DNA from: Bifidobacterium breve
GTDB taxonomy: Bacteria > Actinomycetota > Actinomycetes > Nanopelagicales > Nanopelagicaceae
DNA: 35,791 bases
Assembly: GCA_945869505.1 (NCBI GenBank)
Contig: CAMBOZ010000006.1
Span: 1 to 35,791 of the forward strand
Direction: 5' to 3'
Within the stretch, counting starts at the first letter, position 1, and every line of letters starts with the position of its first letter. The notes under the pieces were generated by a model. That model did not search any database and was not told where the DNA came from. It was given only the letters and a program-made list of their open reading frames with translations. Below, in pieces: positions 25,265 through 33,799 of the stretch. Position numbers and translations under genes: made by a program.

Positions 25265-26755
25265 TTAGTTCTGTGGGAATCCTAGATTGATGCCGCCGTG
25301 GCTTGGATCAAGCCAGCGGCTAGTGATCGCCTTGCCACGAGTAAAGAAGTGAACACCTTCTTCGCCGTGCGCTTTGGTATCGCCAAATAGTGATTGCTTC
25401 CAACCACCAAATGAGTAGTAAGCAACTGGCACGGGAATTGGCACATTGATTCCTACCATTCCCACTTGAATTTCATTTTGGAAGCGACGGGCTGCGCCAC
25501 CATCGTTTGTGAAAATCGCAGTTCCGTTACCGAATGCACCGCTGTTGATTAGCGAAACACCTTCGTCATATGACTTCACGCGCACAATAGATAGGACAGG
25601 TCCGAAGATTTCATCCTTATAAACGTTAGAAGTAGTTGGGACGTTATCGATCAAGGTTGGTCCAAGCCAGAAACCGGCTGACTCTCCATCTGCCTTTACG
25701 TTACGGCCATCAACAACAACTGTTGCACCATCTTTTACCGCAACTTCGATGTAACCAGCGACCTTGTCACGGTGTTCTTTGGTAACAAGTGGCCCCATAT
25801 CGCAGCCGCGGCGACCGTCACCGGTGCGCAATTTATCCATACGAGAAACAATCTTTTCGATCAGCGCATCTGCAACTGGTTCAACTGCAACCACAACCGA
25901 GATCGCCATACAACGTTCTCCAGCCGAACCAAAGCCGGCGTTAATTGCAGAATCCGCAACGAGTTCCAGATCAGCATCAGGCAATACCAACATATGGTTC
26001 TTGGCCCCGCCTAGTGATTGCACGCGCTTGCCAGCCTTTGCACACTCTTCATAGATATAACGCGCAATAGGAGTGGAACCAACAAATGAAATTGCCTCAA
26101 CATCAGGGGAGTGGAGCAATCCATCGACTGATTCTTTATCGCCGTTTAACACATTAAATACGCCATCTGGCAGACCCGCTTCTTTCCAAAGTTTGCCGAT
26201 CCAGATCGCAGCAGATGGATCTTTCTCCGAAGGCTTAAGGACCACGGTATTTCCGGCAGCGATTGCGATTGGGAAGAACCACATCGGAACCATTGCAGGG
26301 AAGTTGAATGGAGAGATGATTCCGACAACACCGAGTGCTTGGCGAGTAGAGTAAACATCCACGCCAGTAGAAACATTTTCAGAGTAGTAACCTTTTATAA
26401 GCTGTGGCATACCAACTGCAAATTCGACCACTTCTTGCCCGCGCGTAATTTCGCCAAGGGCATCTGATAAAACTTTGCCGTGCTCGCTGGTGATGATTTC
26501 TGCGAGTTCGCCCTTTTTTGCGTTTAACAATTCACGGAATTTGAAGATAACTTGTTGACGTGCTGCAAGTGAAGTCTTTGACCAACCCGGAAACGCCTTC
26601 TTCGCAGCGGCAATAGCTGCGTTAATTTCTGCGCCATTTGCCAGAGCCACGCGCTTTGTTTCAACACCGAGCGCTGGGTCATAAACAGGTGCGGTGCGAC
26701 CTGAGGTGCTGACAAACTCTTTATTATCAATCCAGTGATTCACGGTGGTAGTCAT
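25265..26755 (-). CDS. mmsA: CoA-acylating methylmalonate/malonate-semialdehyde dehydrogenase
   Basis: Converts malonate semialdehyde (inositol pathway, IolA) or methylmalonate semialdehyde (valine pathway, MmsA) with CoA and NAD to acetyl- or propionyl-CoA and CO2. The 496-residue ALDH has catalytic Cys282 in NAGFGSAGERCMAIS. The SLGGAKNH segment replaces the usual ELGG glutamate, a hallmark of the CoA-acylating subfamily. SPFNFPAMVPMWFFPIA is also typical. Its position directly before iolD argues for the IolA role. The start is ATG with GGATGGG upstream. Confidence 0.93.
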   Translation of the reverse strand: MTTTVNHWIDNKEFVSTSGRTAPVYDPALGVETKRVALANGAEINAAIAAAKKAFPGWSKTSLAARQQVIFKFRELLNAKKGELAEIITSEHGKVLSDALGEITRGQEVVEFAVGMPQLIKGYYSENVSTGVDVYSTRQALGVVGIISPFNFPAMVPMWFFPIAIAAGNTVVLKPSEKDPSAAIWIGKLWKEAGLPDGVFNVLNGDKESVDGLLHSPDVEAISFVGSTPIARYIYEECAKAGKRVQSLGGAKNHMLVLPDADLELVADSAINAGFGSAGERCMAISVVVAVEPVADALIEKIVSRMDKLRTGDGRRGCDMGPLVTKEHRDKVAGYIEVAVKDGATVVVDGRNVKADGESAGFWLGPTLIDNVPTTSNVYKDEIFGPVLSIVRVKSYDEGVSLINSGAFGNGTAIFTNDGGAARRFQNEIQVGMVGINVPIPVPVAYYSFGGWKQSLFGDTKAHGEEGVHFFTRGKAITSRWLDPSHGGINLGFPQN

Positions 26756-26828
26756 AGGCCCATCCTATGACGGCAGCCCCAAAGATTTAAACGCCTAAAT
26801 AATCGAACAGAATGCCTTTAGACAAGAT

Positions 26829-28061
26829 TTATTGCAGGCGGTCCAAGATCTTTACCTGCTTGGGAGTTAGCTCTTTAAGGTCATTGACGCCAAGTAATTT
26901 CATCGTTCTGATTATTTGAGACTCGATGATCGACAGGCAACGCTCAACACCCTCTTGCCCACCGGCCATCAACCCGTATAGGTAGGCCTTGCCGATGTAG
27001 GTGAAGTCAGCGCCGAGGGCGATGGCCGCGACTATGTCAGCGCCACTCATAATTCCTGAATCAAGATGAACTTCGACATCTTTCTTTAGTTCCTTCGAAA
27101 CTTGCTCTACCAACATCAGCGGAACGGGAGCCCGGTCTAGTTGTCGCCCGCCGTGATTGGAGAGAATCACCGCGTCGGCACCGTACTTGGCTGCTTTCTT
27201 GGCATCATCAAGGGTTTGAATTCCCTTTACAGTCAAAGTCCCATCCCAATTTTTGCGTAGCCATTTCAAATCTTCGAAAGTCATTGTCGGATCAAACATA
27301 TAGTCGAGCAGCTCTGCGACCGTTCCGTTCCAGTTAGACATTGAGGCAAATTCCAAAGGTTTTGTAGTTAGAAAATTCCACCACCATTCGCGGCGAGGGA
27401 TGGCATCAATGATTGTGCTTAAAGACAAAGTTGGCGGAACGGTTAGTCCATTACGAACATCTCGTAAACGCGCACCGGCTACTGGTACATCGACAGTGAG
27501 AATCAGGTTTGTTACACCGGCTTGTTTGGCTCGCTCAACTAATTGCATTGATGCATCGCGATCTTTCCACATATACAACTGAAACCAATTAACGCCATTT
27601 GGTGCAGCCGAAACAACATCTTCAATTGAAGTTGTGCCTACAGTTGAAAGGGAATATGGAATTCCGTACTTTACAGCAGCTTTGGCTACTGCTAACTCAC
27701 CTTCGGCATGCATCATCCGAGTGAAACCGGTTGGAGCAATTCCGAAAGGTAGCGCGAATGTTTTGCCAAGTACTTTTGCCTGCGTTGAAATATTTGAAAC
27801 ATCTTGTAAAATTTTTGGTGCAAATTCAATGTTGCTAAATACTTCTCGAGATCGATTGAGTGAAATTTCTAATTCTGCGCCACCATCGGTGTAATCAAAT
27901 GGCCCTTTAGGAGTTCGTGCTTTTGCAATATCGCGTAAATCCCAAATTGTGTGCGCTGCGGCAAGCCTTCGCTTTCTGCCATTAAATTCAAATTTTTTAA
28001 ACTTAAGTAATTCACTTAGCGCGCCAGGGCTCGGCACAGTTCGCTTAATGTTTTCTTTCAC
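26829..28061 (-). CDS. FMN-dependent alpha-hydroxy-acid dehydrogenase (LldD-like)
   Basis: Oxidises an L-2-hydroxy acid, most often L-lactate to pyruvate, with FMN. The 410-residue product has the family layout: PFDYTDGGAE, FGIAPTGFTRMMHAEGE, WFQLYMWKDR, LILTVDVPVAGARLRDVRNG, TVKGIQTLDDAKKAAKYGADAVILSNHGGRQLD (catalytic His in SNHGG) and VHLDSGIMSGADIVAAIALGAD. The start is GTG with AGGGG seven bases upstream. It precedes mmsA by 73 bases and may be the first gene of an lldD-mmsA-iolD unit. Lactate is the default guess; other hydroxy acids remain possible. Confidence 0.9.
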   Translation of the reverse strand: MKENIKRTVPSPGALSELLKFKKFEFNGRKRRLAAAHTIWDLRDIAKARTPKGPFDYTDGGAELEISLNRSREVFSNIEFAPKILQDVSNISTQAKVLGKTFALPFGIAPTGFTRMMHAEGELAVAKAAVKYGIPYSLSTVGTTSIEDVVSAAPNGVNWFQLYMWKDRDASMQLVERAKQAGVTNLILTVDVPVAGARLRDVRNGLTVPPTLSLSTIIDAIPRREWWWNFLTTKPLEFASMSNWNGTVAELLDYMFDPTMTFEDLKWLRKNWDGTLTVKGIQTLDDAKKAAKYGADAVILSNHGGRQLDRAPVPLMLVEQVSKELKKDVEVHLDSGIMSGADIVAAIALGADFTYIGKAYLYGLMAGGQEGVERCLSIIESQIIRTMKLLGVNDLKELTPKQVKILDRLQ

Positions 28062-28365
28062 GAGAGGCCCCTTGGCATAACCTCACTTTACCTACATAAA
28101 TTTTCTGGGAAGTTACCGGTGAGTTAGTTTTAACTCACGCGTGCTGACCGCCTAAAGCCTGGAACGGAGCAAATTTTCCAGCAAATTTTGGTTCCTAAAT
28201 CCGTGGCTTTATAAAATCTTAATCAAAACGTTGCACCAAAAACCATTGTCTGCCTCCTTTCCGCGGAGTACTGTTCGTCAACGGTGATAACCCCATAGGC
28301 TTTCCTCGCCATTGGAAACGTTGCCACCGCCAACTCGACAATGTTTGTGCTCCGGAAAGGACACT
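28062..28365. promoter_or_regulatory. Divergent control region between lldD-like gene and ABC importer
   Basis: This 304-base gap holds two notable repeats. A perfect palindrome, GTGAGTTA (28119-28126) and TAACTCAC (28131-28138) with four bases between, lies 58 bases upstream of the LldD-like start and could be a regulator operator. AGCAAATTTT occurs twice in direct orientation at 28168-28177 and 28180-28189 (12-base period). A weak promoter-like pair, TTGTCT (28246-28251) and TACTGT (28269-28274), 17 bases apart, points to the binding-protein gene. No regulator gene is nearby. Confidence 0.4.
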
Positions 28366-29943
28366 ATGAAGGTATCAATGAAGAGAGGACTCATCGGAGT
28401 TCTCACCGCAACCTCACTGGCTGCGGGATTGTTAGTGGGAATTGCTCCTGCACACGCAGCGAAAGGTGCGAATTGTCAGGTAAATACTCCAATTACAAAA
28501 GCACAATGTGATCTCATCACCGTAGCTTTGATCGGTAAAGTTGTTACTTTGGACCCAAATAATCCAAGTAGAACAAGTAATCCGAATTACGTAACAAGAC
28601 TTTTAGTTCAGGGACAAATGTTCCGTTACGACATCAAGGGTGCTGCACAGCCAGATCTCGTTGATAAGTACACCGTTTCAAAAGACGGTCTTACTTACAC
28701 CATGACTCTTCGGACAATGAAGTACTCAGATGGAGTAACACCAGTTACTGCAGATGATGCGGTATTTAGCTGGGAGTACAGCCAGAAGAACGTTCCAGGA
28801 TTTAACTCTGTAATAAGTGTTGTTGCTAAAGATGCAAAAACAGTTGTTTACACATTGAAGGAACCATTCTCTGACTTCCCGCGCGCCCTTGCTGGTATTT
28901 ACGGAGTTGTAAACTCACGTAGCAAGGCTGAAGGAAAGCCTGATTACTGGAAGAAACCACTCAGCGCCGGCCCATTTAAAATCAAGAAGTGGGTAGAAGG
29001 TTCTGATGAATTCTTGGTAGAAGCTAATAAGAATTATTGGGCAAAGCCTGCAGTGAAGGAAATCCGCTTCCTTGCAGTACCAGATCCTGTAACTCGTGTT
29101 CTTGCACTTAAGCAAGGAACAATTGATTATGCATTCGACCTTCCAGCATCAATTGGCCGCGCTACTTTAGGCGATAAGACAAAGTTCCGTGCTCAGCCAT
29201 TCCAGCTAGCCGGTAACTTCTCCATCGACTTCAACTTGGTAAAGTCAGTTGGAACACCTTGGGCAAATCCAAAGGTTCGTCAAGCGATGTCATATGCCCT
29301 AGATCGTAAGCAGTTCAGCGATCTTGCTTTCAATGGCGATGTCACACCTTCTTGCGCACTTACTTTCCCATCACATCCAAACTACCTCTGCGTTAAGCCA
29401 GGTGGAATCAAGCAAGATCTAGCAAAGGCAAAAGCACTTATGGCCGAAGCTGGTACTTCTGGATTCCCTATCCGCTTCAGCGTGTTCAACCGTCCAGGTT
29501 GGGCTGATGCAGCAGCTGTTATCGCATCACAATGGGCAAAGATCGGCATTGATGCCACTGTTGTTGCTGAGCCAGATGCAGTTGGTGCAGCTGGTCAAAA
29601 TAACGGTACCTTCGAAGTTCAGTTGTCAGGTTACGGTTCAACATGGTTGAGCGGTGGACTTGCAACATACATGGGCTCTAAGGGCGCATGGACTGGTTGG
29701 TCAAAGTCAGAGTCTGATGATTCACTCATTGTTGATTACGATGCTGCGCAAGGAAAGGCCGCACAGCAAGCCGTACTCAAGAAGATCGAGCAATTAATCT
29801 GGGATGAGTCAGCACACCTTATGGTTGGACAGCGTTCAGGTTGGGGAGCATCACGTCTTCCTGCAGGAATCTTCCAGAACCAGACTGCTAACGATCAATA
29901 CACCGTATTGCAAACTCCTGCTCTCGGCGCAAAGAAGAAGTAA
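28366..29943 (+). CDS. ABC transporter substrate-binding protein, family 5 (peptide/nickel/oligosaccharide)
   Basis: The 525-residue exported protein captures the substrate for the permease and ATPase genes that follow. It has a Sec signal peptide (MKVSMKRGLIG..., cleavage near PAHA-AKG). The SBP_bac_5 body includes YTVSKDGLTYTMTLR, DAVFSWEYSQ, LKEPFSDFPRAL, AGPFKIKKWVEG and NPKVRQAMSYALDRKQ. There is no lipobox: the first Cys after the signal is in GANC, so lipid anchoring is not expected. ATG 28366 follows AAAGGA by four bases; the frame extends to 28312 but without a signal-like start. Peptides are only one of several possible substrates. Confidence 0.9.
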   Translation: MKVSMKRGLIGVLTATSLAAGLLVGIAPAHAAKGANCQVNTPITKAQCDLITVALIGKVVTLDPNNPSRTSNPNYVTRLLVQGQMFRYDIKGAAQPDLVDKYTVSKDGLTYTMTLRTMKYSDGVTPVTADDAVFSWEYSQKNVPGFNSVISVVAKDAKTVVYTLKEPFSDFPRALAGIYGVVNSRSKAEGKPDYWKKPLSAGPFKIKKWVEGSDEFLVEANKNYWAKPAVKEIRFLAVPDPVTRVLALKQGTIDYAFDLPASIGRATLGDKTKFRAQPFQLAGNFSIDFNLVKSVGTPWANPKVRQAMSYALDRKQFSDLAFNGDVTPSCALTFPSHPNYLCVKPGGIKQDLAKAKALMAEAGTSGFPIRFSVFNRPGWADAAAVIASQWAKIGIDATVVAEPDAVGAAGQNNGTFEVQLSGYGSTWLSGGLATYMGSKGAWTGWSKSESDDSLIVDYDAAQGKAAQQAVLKKIEQLIWDESAHLMVGQRSGWGASRLPAGIFQNQTANDQYTVLQTPALGAKKK

Positions 29944-29983
29944 GCGCTAGGAAAAGTAGTAGCAGTAGGTAAAAGCTAGCTAT

Positions 29984-30027
29984 AAATCTGGGGGAGGGGT
30001 CGTAAGGCCTCTCCCTCAGATTTCTTT
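29984..30027 (+). terminator. Terminator between the binding-protein and permease genes
   Basis: AAATCTGGGGGAGGGG (29984-29999) pairs with CCTCTCCCTCAGATTT (30008-30023) as a 16-bp stem with two G-T pairs and an 8-base loop, followed by CTTT. The remaining gap to 30167 is AT-rich and contains a short palindrome CCAATC-TTAC-GATTGG (30121-30136) 31 bases before the permease start. A second promoter there is possible but not clear. Confidence 0.8.
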
Positions 30028-30167
30028 AGCCAGATTGTTTAAAAATTTAATAGATTTAATATTTCCCCGCGGTAATTCATAGACGCAACACAGGGTTTTA
30101 CATATCATTTAACTATCCGCCCAATCTTACGATTGGCCAACTGTGACAAGGACTGGAAACGTTAACA

Positions 30168-31187
30168 ATGGCCTCATCAGCGATCAATCCAGGTGCACCG
30201 GCTGAGGAAATTTCAGCCGAACAGAAGGTTCCCGACAAAAATCGGATTGCGCTGCGGCGCACACTCTTTGGCAGATTTGTTCGATCTTTGGTAGTTTCAT
30301 TTTGGGTGATGTTTATCGCCTTCTCATTGCTTCGCTTCAGCCCAGGAGATCCAATTCGCTTAGCGCTTGGAACGGATGCAACTGAAGAAGCAGTTGCTGA
30401 GATGAAGAAGTTATATGGACTTGATCAATCATTTTTTGTCCAGTTCTACGATTACTTCACAGGAGTCTTCAGTGGCGATCTTGGTACTTCATTCTTCTCG
30501 GGACGTGAAGTAACCGAAGTGGTGGCGATGCACCTTCCGGTGACGTTAATGATTATCCTCCTTTCAATGGGGGCAGCGGTAATAATTTCACTTCCGATCG
30601 CTCTATCCGTTGCGCTAAGCCGACGCCCAGTAATTACTTATTTTTTCCGTACTTCAACCTCTATTTCGCTAGCGATTCCGGGGTTCTTTCTCGCCCTCCT
30701 CGGACTTTTACTATTCGGCACAGTAGTGACTTGGGTACCAGCAGCTGGTTATGAAGCAAATTTTCCAAGTAATCTAAAATATCTCTGGTTACCTGCGTTA
30801 GTTAATTGCTTCTCACTAGTTCCAATTCTCTCGCGAGTACTCCATAGCTCCCTAATGGACACCCTCGGTGAAGAGTTTGTAGAAACCGGAGTCATTCGCG
30901 GCGTTGGAAAGTTAAAGTTTTATTGGTCCTACATGCTTCGCCCATCACTTGCGCCAACTGTTGTTCTAGTTAGTTACATGGTCGGCATAATGATCGGTGG
31001 AACTGTTGTTATGGAGATGATCTTCTCGCTACCCGGAATCGGTAGAGAGTTGATTGAGGCGGTGAGTACCCGCGACTATGCCATTGTTCAAGGAATCGTG
31101 ATGATCTTTGGATTTATCGTTGTATTCACTAGCTTTATCGGAGATCTGCTCGGCTACTTGCTTGATCGAAGGGTGACACTTTCATGA
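30168..31187 (+). CDS. ABC transporter permease, DppB/OppB type
   Basis: Inner-membrane permease of the family 5 importer. The 339-residue product has an extended N-terminal tail (about 40 polar residues) and then about six membrane helices. It shows the DppB pattern: FVRSLVVSFWVMFIAFSLLRFSPGDP, MKKLYGLDQSFFVQFYDYFTGVFSGDLGTSF, and the EAA-like loop EEFVETGVIRGVGKLKFYWSYMLRPSLAP. Start ATG 30168; the stop overlaps the next start by four bases (ATGA). Confidence 0.92.
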   Translation: MASSAINPGAPAEEISAEQKVPDKNRIALRRTLFGRFVRSLVVSFWVMFIAFSLLRFSPGDPIRLALGTDATEEAVAEMKKLYGLDQSFFVQFYDYFTGVFSGDLGTSFFSGREVTEVVAMHLPVTLMIILLSMGAAVIISLPIALSVALSRRPVITYFFRTSTSISLAIPGFFLALLGLLLFGTVVTWVPAAGYEANFPSNLKYLWLPALVNCFSLVPILSRVLHSSLMDTLGEEFVETGVIRGVGKLKFYWSYMLRPSLAPTVVLVSYMVGIMIGGTVVMEMIFSLPGIGRELIEAVSTRDYAIVQGIVMIFGFIVVFTSFIGDLLGYLLDRRVTLS

Positions 31188-32011
31188 GTAAAAAAGTTAG
31201 ACCAGAGGGAACCTTCGGCATAATTATCGGCGCTGGAATGATGGTTGCGCTTTTACTCGCCGGACTGCTAATTCCTTGGTTTGGTAAGTACGATGCTAAT
31301 GAAATTAGTGCCGAGCAATTAATGTCACCGAGCCGTGATCATTTCTTTGGTACAGACATGCTGGGTCGAGATGTCTTTGCGCGTGTCTTCGATGCGGTAT
31401 TTATCGATATTGGAACGGCATTTGCCGGGGTATTAATCCCGTTAGCGGTTGGAACCATTATTGGAACTTTGCTTGGTATTTCACGTAATCGCAAAATTAA
31501 TTCATTTATCGGATCACTGATCGACGGCATTAATGCTTTCCCATTCTTGATTTTCGTGATCGCACTTGTTGCATTCCTTGGCGCAGGCTTAGGAAGCATC
31601 ATTCTTGCGCTCTCACTCGTTAACTGGGCGCGTTATGCACGTATTGCTCGAACAAGAGCCGTGGTGGTTAACCAACAAGGCTATGTAGAAGCAGCAAGAA
31701 CGCTTGGTTATAAACCTTCACGAATTCTCTTCCGCCATATCATTCCCAATGTTTCATCTGAAACACGCGCTTACGCGCTGAGCGACTTCATTATCGTGAT
31801 CATCGCTGTTGCGGCGCTCTCATTCCTCGGCCTAGGTGTTAATCCGCCACAGGCTGAATGGGGTGCAATGATTAAAGATGGTGCAAATATCATCACCCTT
31901 GCTTGGTGGGGAGCGGTCTTCCCTGGACTTGCAATTTGCTGGGCAGGAATTTCGGTAGCGGTCTTCTCCGAAGGTCTAACCAAGAGAATTGGCGAGGGCA
32001 ATCAGCAATGA
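31184..32011 (+). CDS. ABC transporter permease, DppC/OppC type
   Basis: Second permease subunit, forming a heterodimer with the DppB-type protein. The 275-residue product has the DppC layout: an N-terminal helix, HFFGTDMLGRDVFARV, about five further helices, and the EAA loop YVEAARTLGYKPSRILFRHIIPNV followed by FLGLGVNPPQAEWGAMIKDG. It overlaps the genes on either side by four bases each, so the unit is tightly coupled. Confidence 0.92.
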   Translation: MSKKVRPEGTFGIIIGAGMMVALLLAGLLIPWFGKYDANEISAEQLMSPSRDHFFGTDMLGRDVFARVFDAVFIDIGTAFAGVLIPLAVGTIIGTLLGISRNRKINSFIGSLIDGINAFPFLIFVIALVAFLGAGLGSIILALSLVNWARYARIARTRAVVVNQQGYVEAARTLGYKPSRILFRHIIPNVSSETRAYALSDFIIVIIAVAALSFLGLGVNPPQAEWGAMIKDGANIITLAWWGAVFPGLAICWAGISVAVFSEGLTKRIGEGNQQ

Positions 32012-32994
32012 GTCCCGATGTAAAACTTCTTGATATAAATAACGTCGCAATCGGTATCAAACGTCGCAAGCGTGAAACTCTCGTTATTGTTCGCGAAGCA
32101 AACTTCGATGTGAATTATGGCGAGATGGTCGGTATCGTTGGCGAATCTGGCTCTGGTAAGACAATGATCTGTCGCGCAATTATCGGAACTCTAGAGCGTC
32201 GTGGGGCATCGGTCATTGGTGGAGAAGTTCTTTTCGAAGGGCTTGACTTAAGAACGATAAATGAAGCGAAATGGAAGTCACTTCGCGGAAAAGTTATTGG
32301 GTATGTTCCGCAGAGCGCACTCGCTGGACCTAATCCGGTCTTAACAATTGAGAAGCAGTTAGCTGAGGCGCTTTCGCAAGTTGAAGGCACTGGGTCAATG
32401 AAGAATCGATCTAAAGAACTTCTTGATCTTGTGAAAATTCGTCGCGTGGACACCGTTATGAAGCAGTATCCGTATCAACTCTCAGGTGGAATGAGACAGC
32501 GCGTAATGATCGCTTGCGCCCTTGCTAGCAGACCAAAGTTACTCATTGCAGATGAGCCAACGACTGGTCTTGATGTAACGGTGCAATCTCAAATCATGGA
32601 ACTTCTCCGTGAAATTCGCCGCGATCTTGGTACCGCAATCATCCTTATCTCACACGATCTAGCGCTTGTCGATGAGGTTTGCGACAAGATAGTTGTGATG
32701 CACGCTGGAGCTACGGTTGAAGTTGGTCCAACTTCAAGCATGGCAAAGCCGCGCCACCCTTACACAGTTGCGCTTAACTCATCTCGTATCGATGTGGCAA
32801 AGCCAGGTGGCGAACTTATAACCATCAAGGGAAATCCACCTTCAGTTGGCCAATGGAATCCAGGATGTCGCTTCGCCGAACGTTGTGATTATGTCCAACC
32901 AGATTGTCTTGTTGGTGATCATCCAGCGTTATCTGGTAAAAAAGGTGACCACCAAAGCGCATGTCTTCACGCCGATAAGATTGGAAAAATCTGA
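32008..32994 (+). CDS. ABC transporter ATPase, DppD/OppD type
   Basis: Cytosolic ATPase of the importer. The 328-residue product has Walker A GESGSGKT, the signature LSGGMRQRVMIA, Walker B LLIADEPTTGLD and the switch His in ISHDLAL. The C-terminal oligopeptide/dipeptide extension includes NPGCRFAERCDYVQPDC, a Cys-rich element that binds an iron-sulfur cluster in some relatives. ATG 32008 overlaps the permease stop; the open frame reaching back to 31903 lies inside the permease gene and is not used. Confidence 0.93.
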   Translation: MSPDVKLLDINNVAIGIKRRKRETLVIVREANFDVNYGEMVGIVGESGSGKTMICRAIIGTLERRGASVIGGEVLFEGLDLRTINEAKWKSLRGKVIGYVPQSALAGPNPVLTIEKQLAEALSQVEGTGSMKNRSKELLDLVKIRRVDTVMKQYPYQLSGGMRQRVMIACALASRPKLLIADEPTTGLDVTVQSQIMELLREIRRDLGTAIILISHDLALVDEVCDKIVVMHAGATVEVGPTSSMAKPRHPYTVALNSSRIDVAKPGGELITIKGNPPSVGQWNPGCRFAERCDYVQPDCLVGDHPALSGKKGDHQSACLHADKIGKI

Positions 32995-33797
32995 TGAGTA
33001 AACGCGATGTATTAATGGAAGTAGAAAATGTAAGCGTTACTTTCGGCTCTGGTTCAAACTCTGTTGAAGCAGTGAAGAATTGTTCGCTAACAGTGCACGA
33101 AGGTGAACCAATTGGAATCGTAGGCGAATCTGGTTCCGGAAAATCGACCCTTGCTCGCGTTATGGCCGGCCTGCAACCACCTTCAGCCGGTGAAATTCGC
33201 TTCCGTGGCGATAATGTATTTAAAGGCAATAAGTCATTCCAAAGCGGTAACCGAAACCAAGTGCAAATGGTCTTTCAGGATCCGTATGGCAGCCTTAACC
33301 CACAACTAAATGGGCTTTCTGCTGTAGCAGAAGCGGTTAGATTTCACGCCAAAGTTGGCAAAGATGAAGCCGAACAGAAAGCGCTTGAACTCTTAGAACG
33401 AATGGGTATCGGAAGACTCGATGCTCTCAAGCAACCTCGCCAACTTTCCGGCGGTCAGCGCCAGAGAGTTAGTGTGGCGCGTGCCTTATCTGCTAGCCCA
33501 TCAGTTCTACTTGCCGATGAACCAACGTCAGCAATTGATCAGAGCGCGCAAGCACAACTATTAAAACTCTTCCTAGGACTTTTAAATGATGGCCTAGCAA
33601 TTGTCTTGGTCTCGCACGATCTTGGCGTTATCCGTTACCTAACCAAGCGGGTATATGTGATGAAAGATGGCGTCTTTGTTGAATCCGGAGATACCGAGAC
33701 AGTCTTTAATGATCCGCAAGAGGATTACACCAAAATGCTTCTTGCATCTATTCCAGGCGAGCTTGGAAAAGCCGCTCGGGCAAAGTTAAAGAAGTAA
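32994..33797 (+). CDS. ABC transporter ATPase, DppF/OppF type
   Basis: Second ATPase of the importer, pairing with the DppD-type subunit. The 267-residue product has Walker A GESGSGKST, Q-loop MVFQDPYGSLNP, signature LSGGQRQRVSVA, Walker B LLADEPTSAID and VSHDLGV. It is shorter than many DppF proteins and lacks the C-terminal Cys-rich extension present in its partner. The ATG overlaps the previous stop by one base. The SDR gene ends two bases after its stop in the opposite direction. Confidence 0.93.
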   Translation: MSKRDVLMEVENVSVTFGSGSNSVEAVKNCSLTVHEGEPIGIVGESGSGKSTLARVMAGLQPPSAGEIRFRGDNVFKGNKSFQSGNRNQVQMVFQDPYGSLNPQLNGLSAVAEAVRFHAKVGKDEAEQKALELLERMGIGRLDALKQPRQLSGGQRQRVSVARALSASPSVLLADEPTSAIDQSAQAQLLKLFLGLLNDGLAIVLVSHDLGVIRYLTKRVYVMKDGVFVESGDTETVFNDPQEDYTKMLLASIPGELGKAARAKLKK

Positions 33798-33799
33798 CT

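Noticed and set aside
31903..32007. N-terminal extension of the DppD-type ATPase
   Set aside because: The extension lies within the preceding permease gene and does not look like ABC sequence; ATG 32008 with the ATGA overlap is the natural start.
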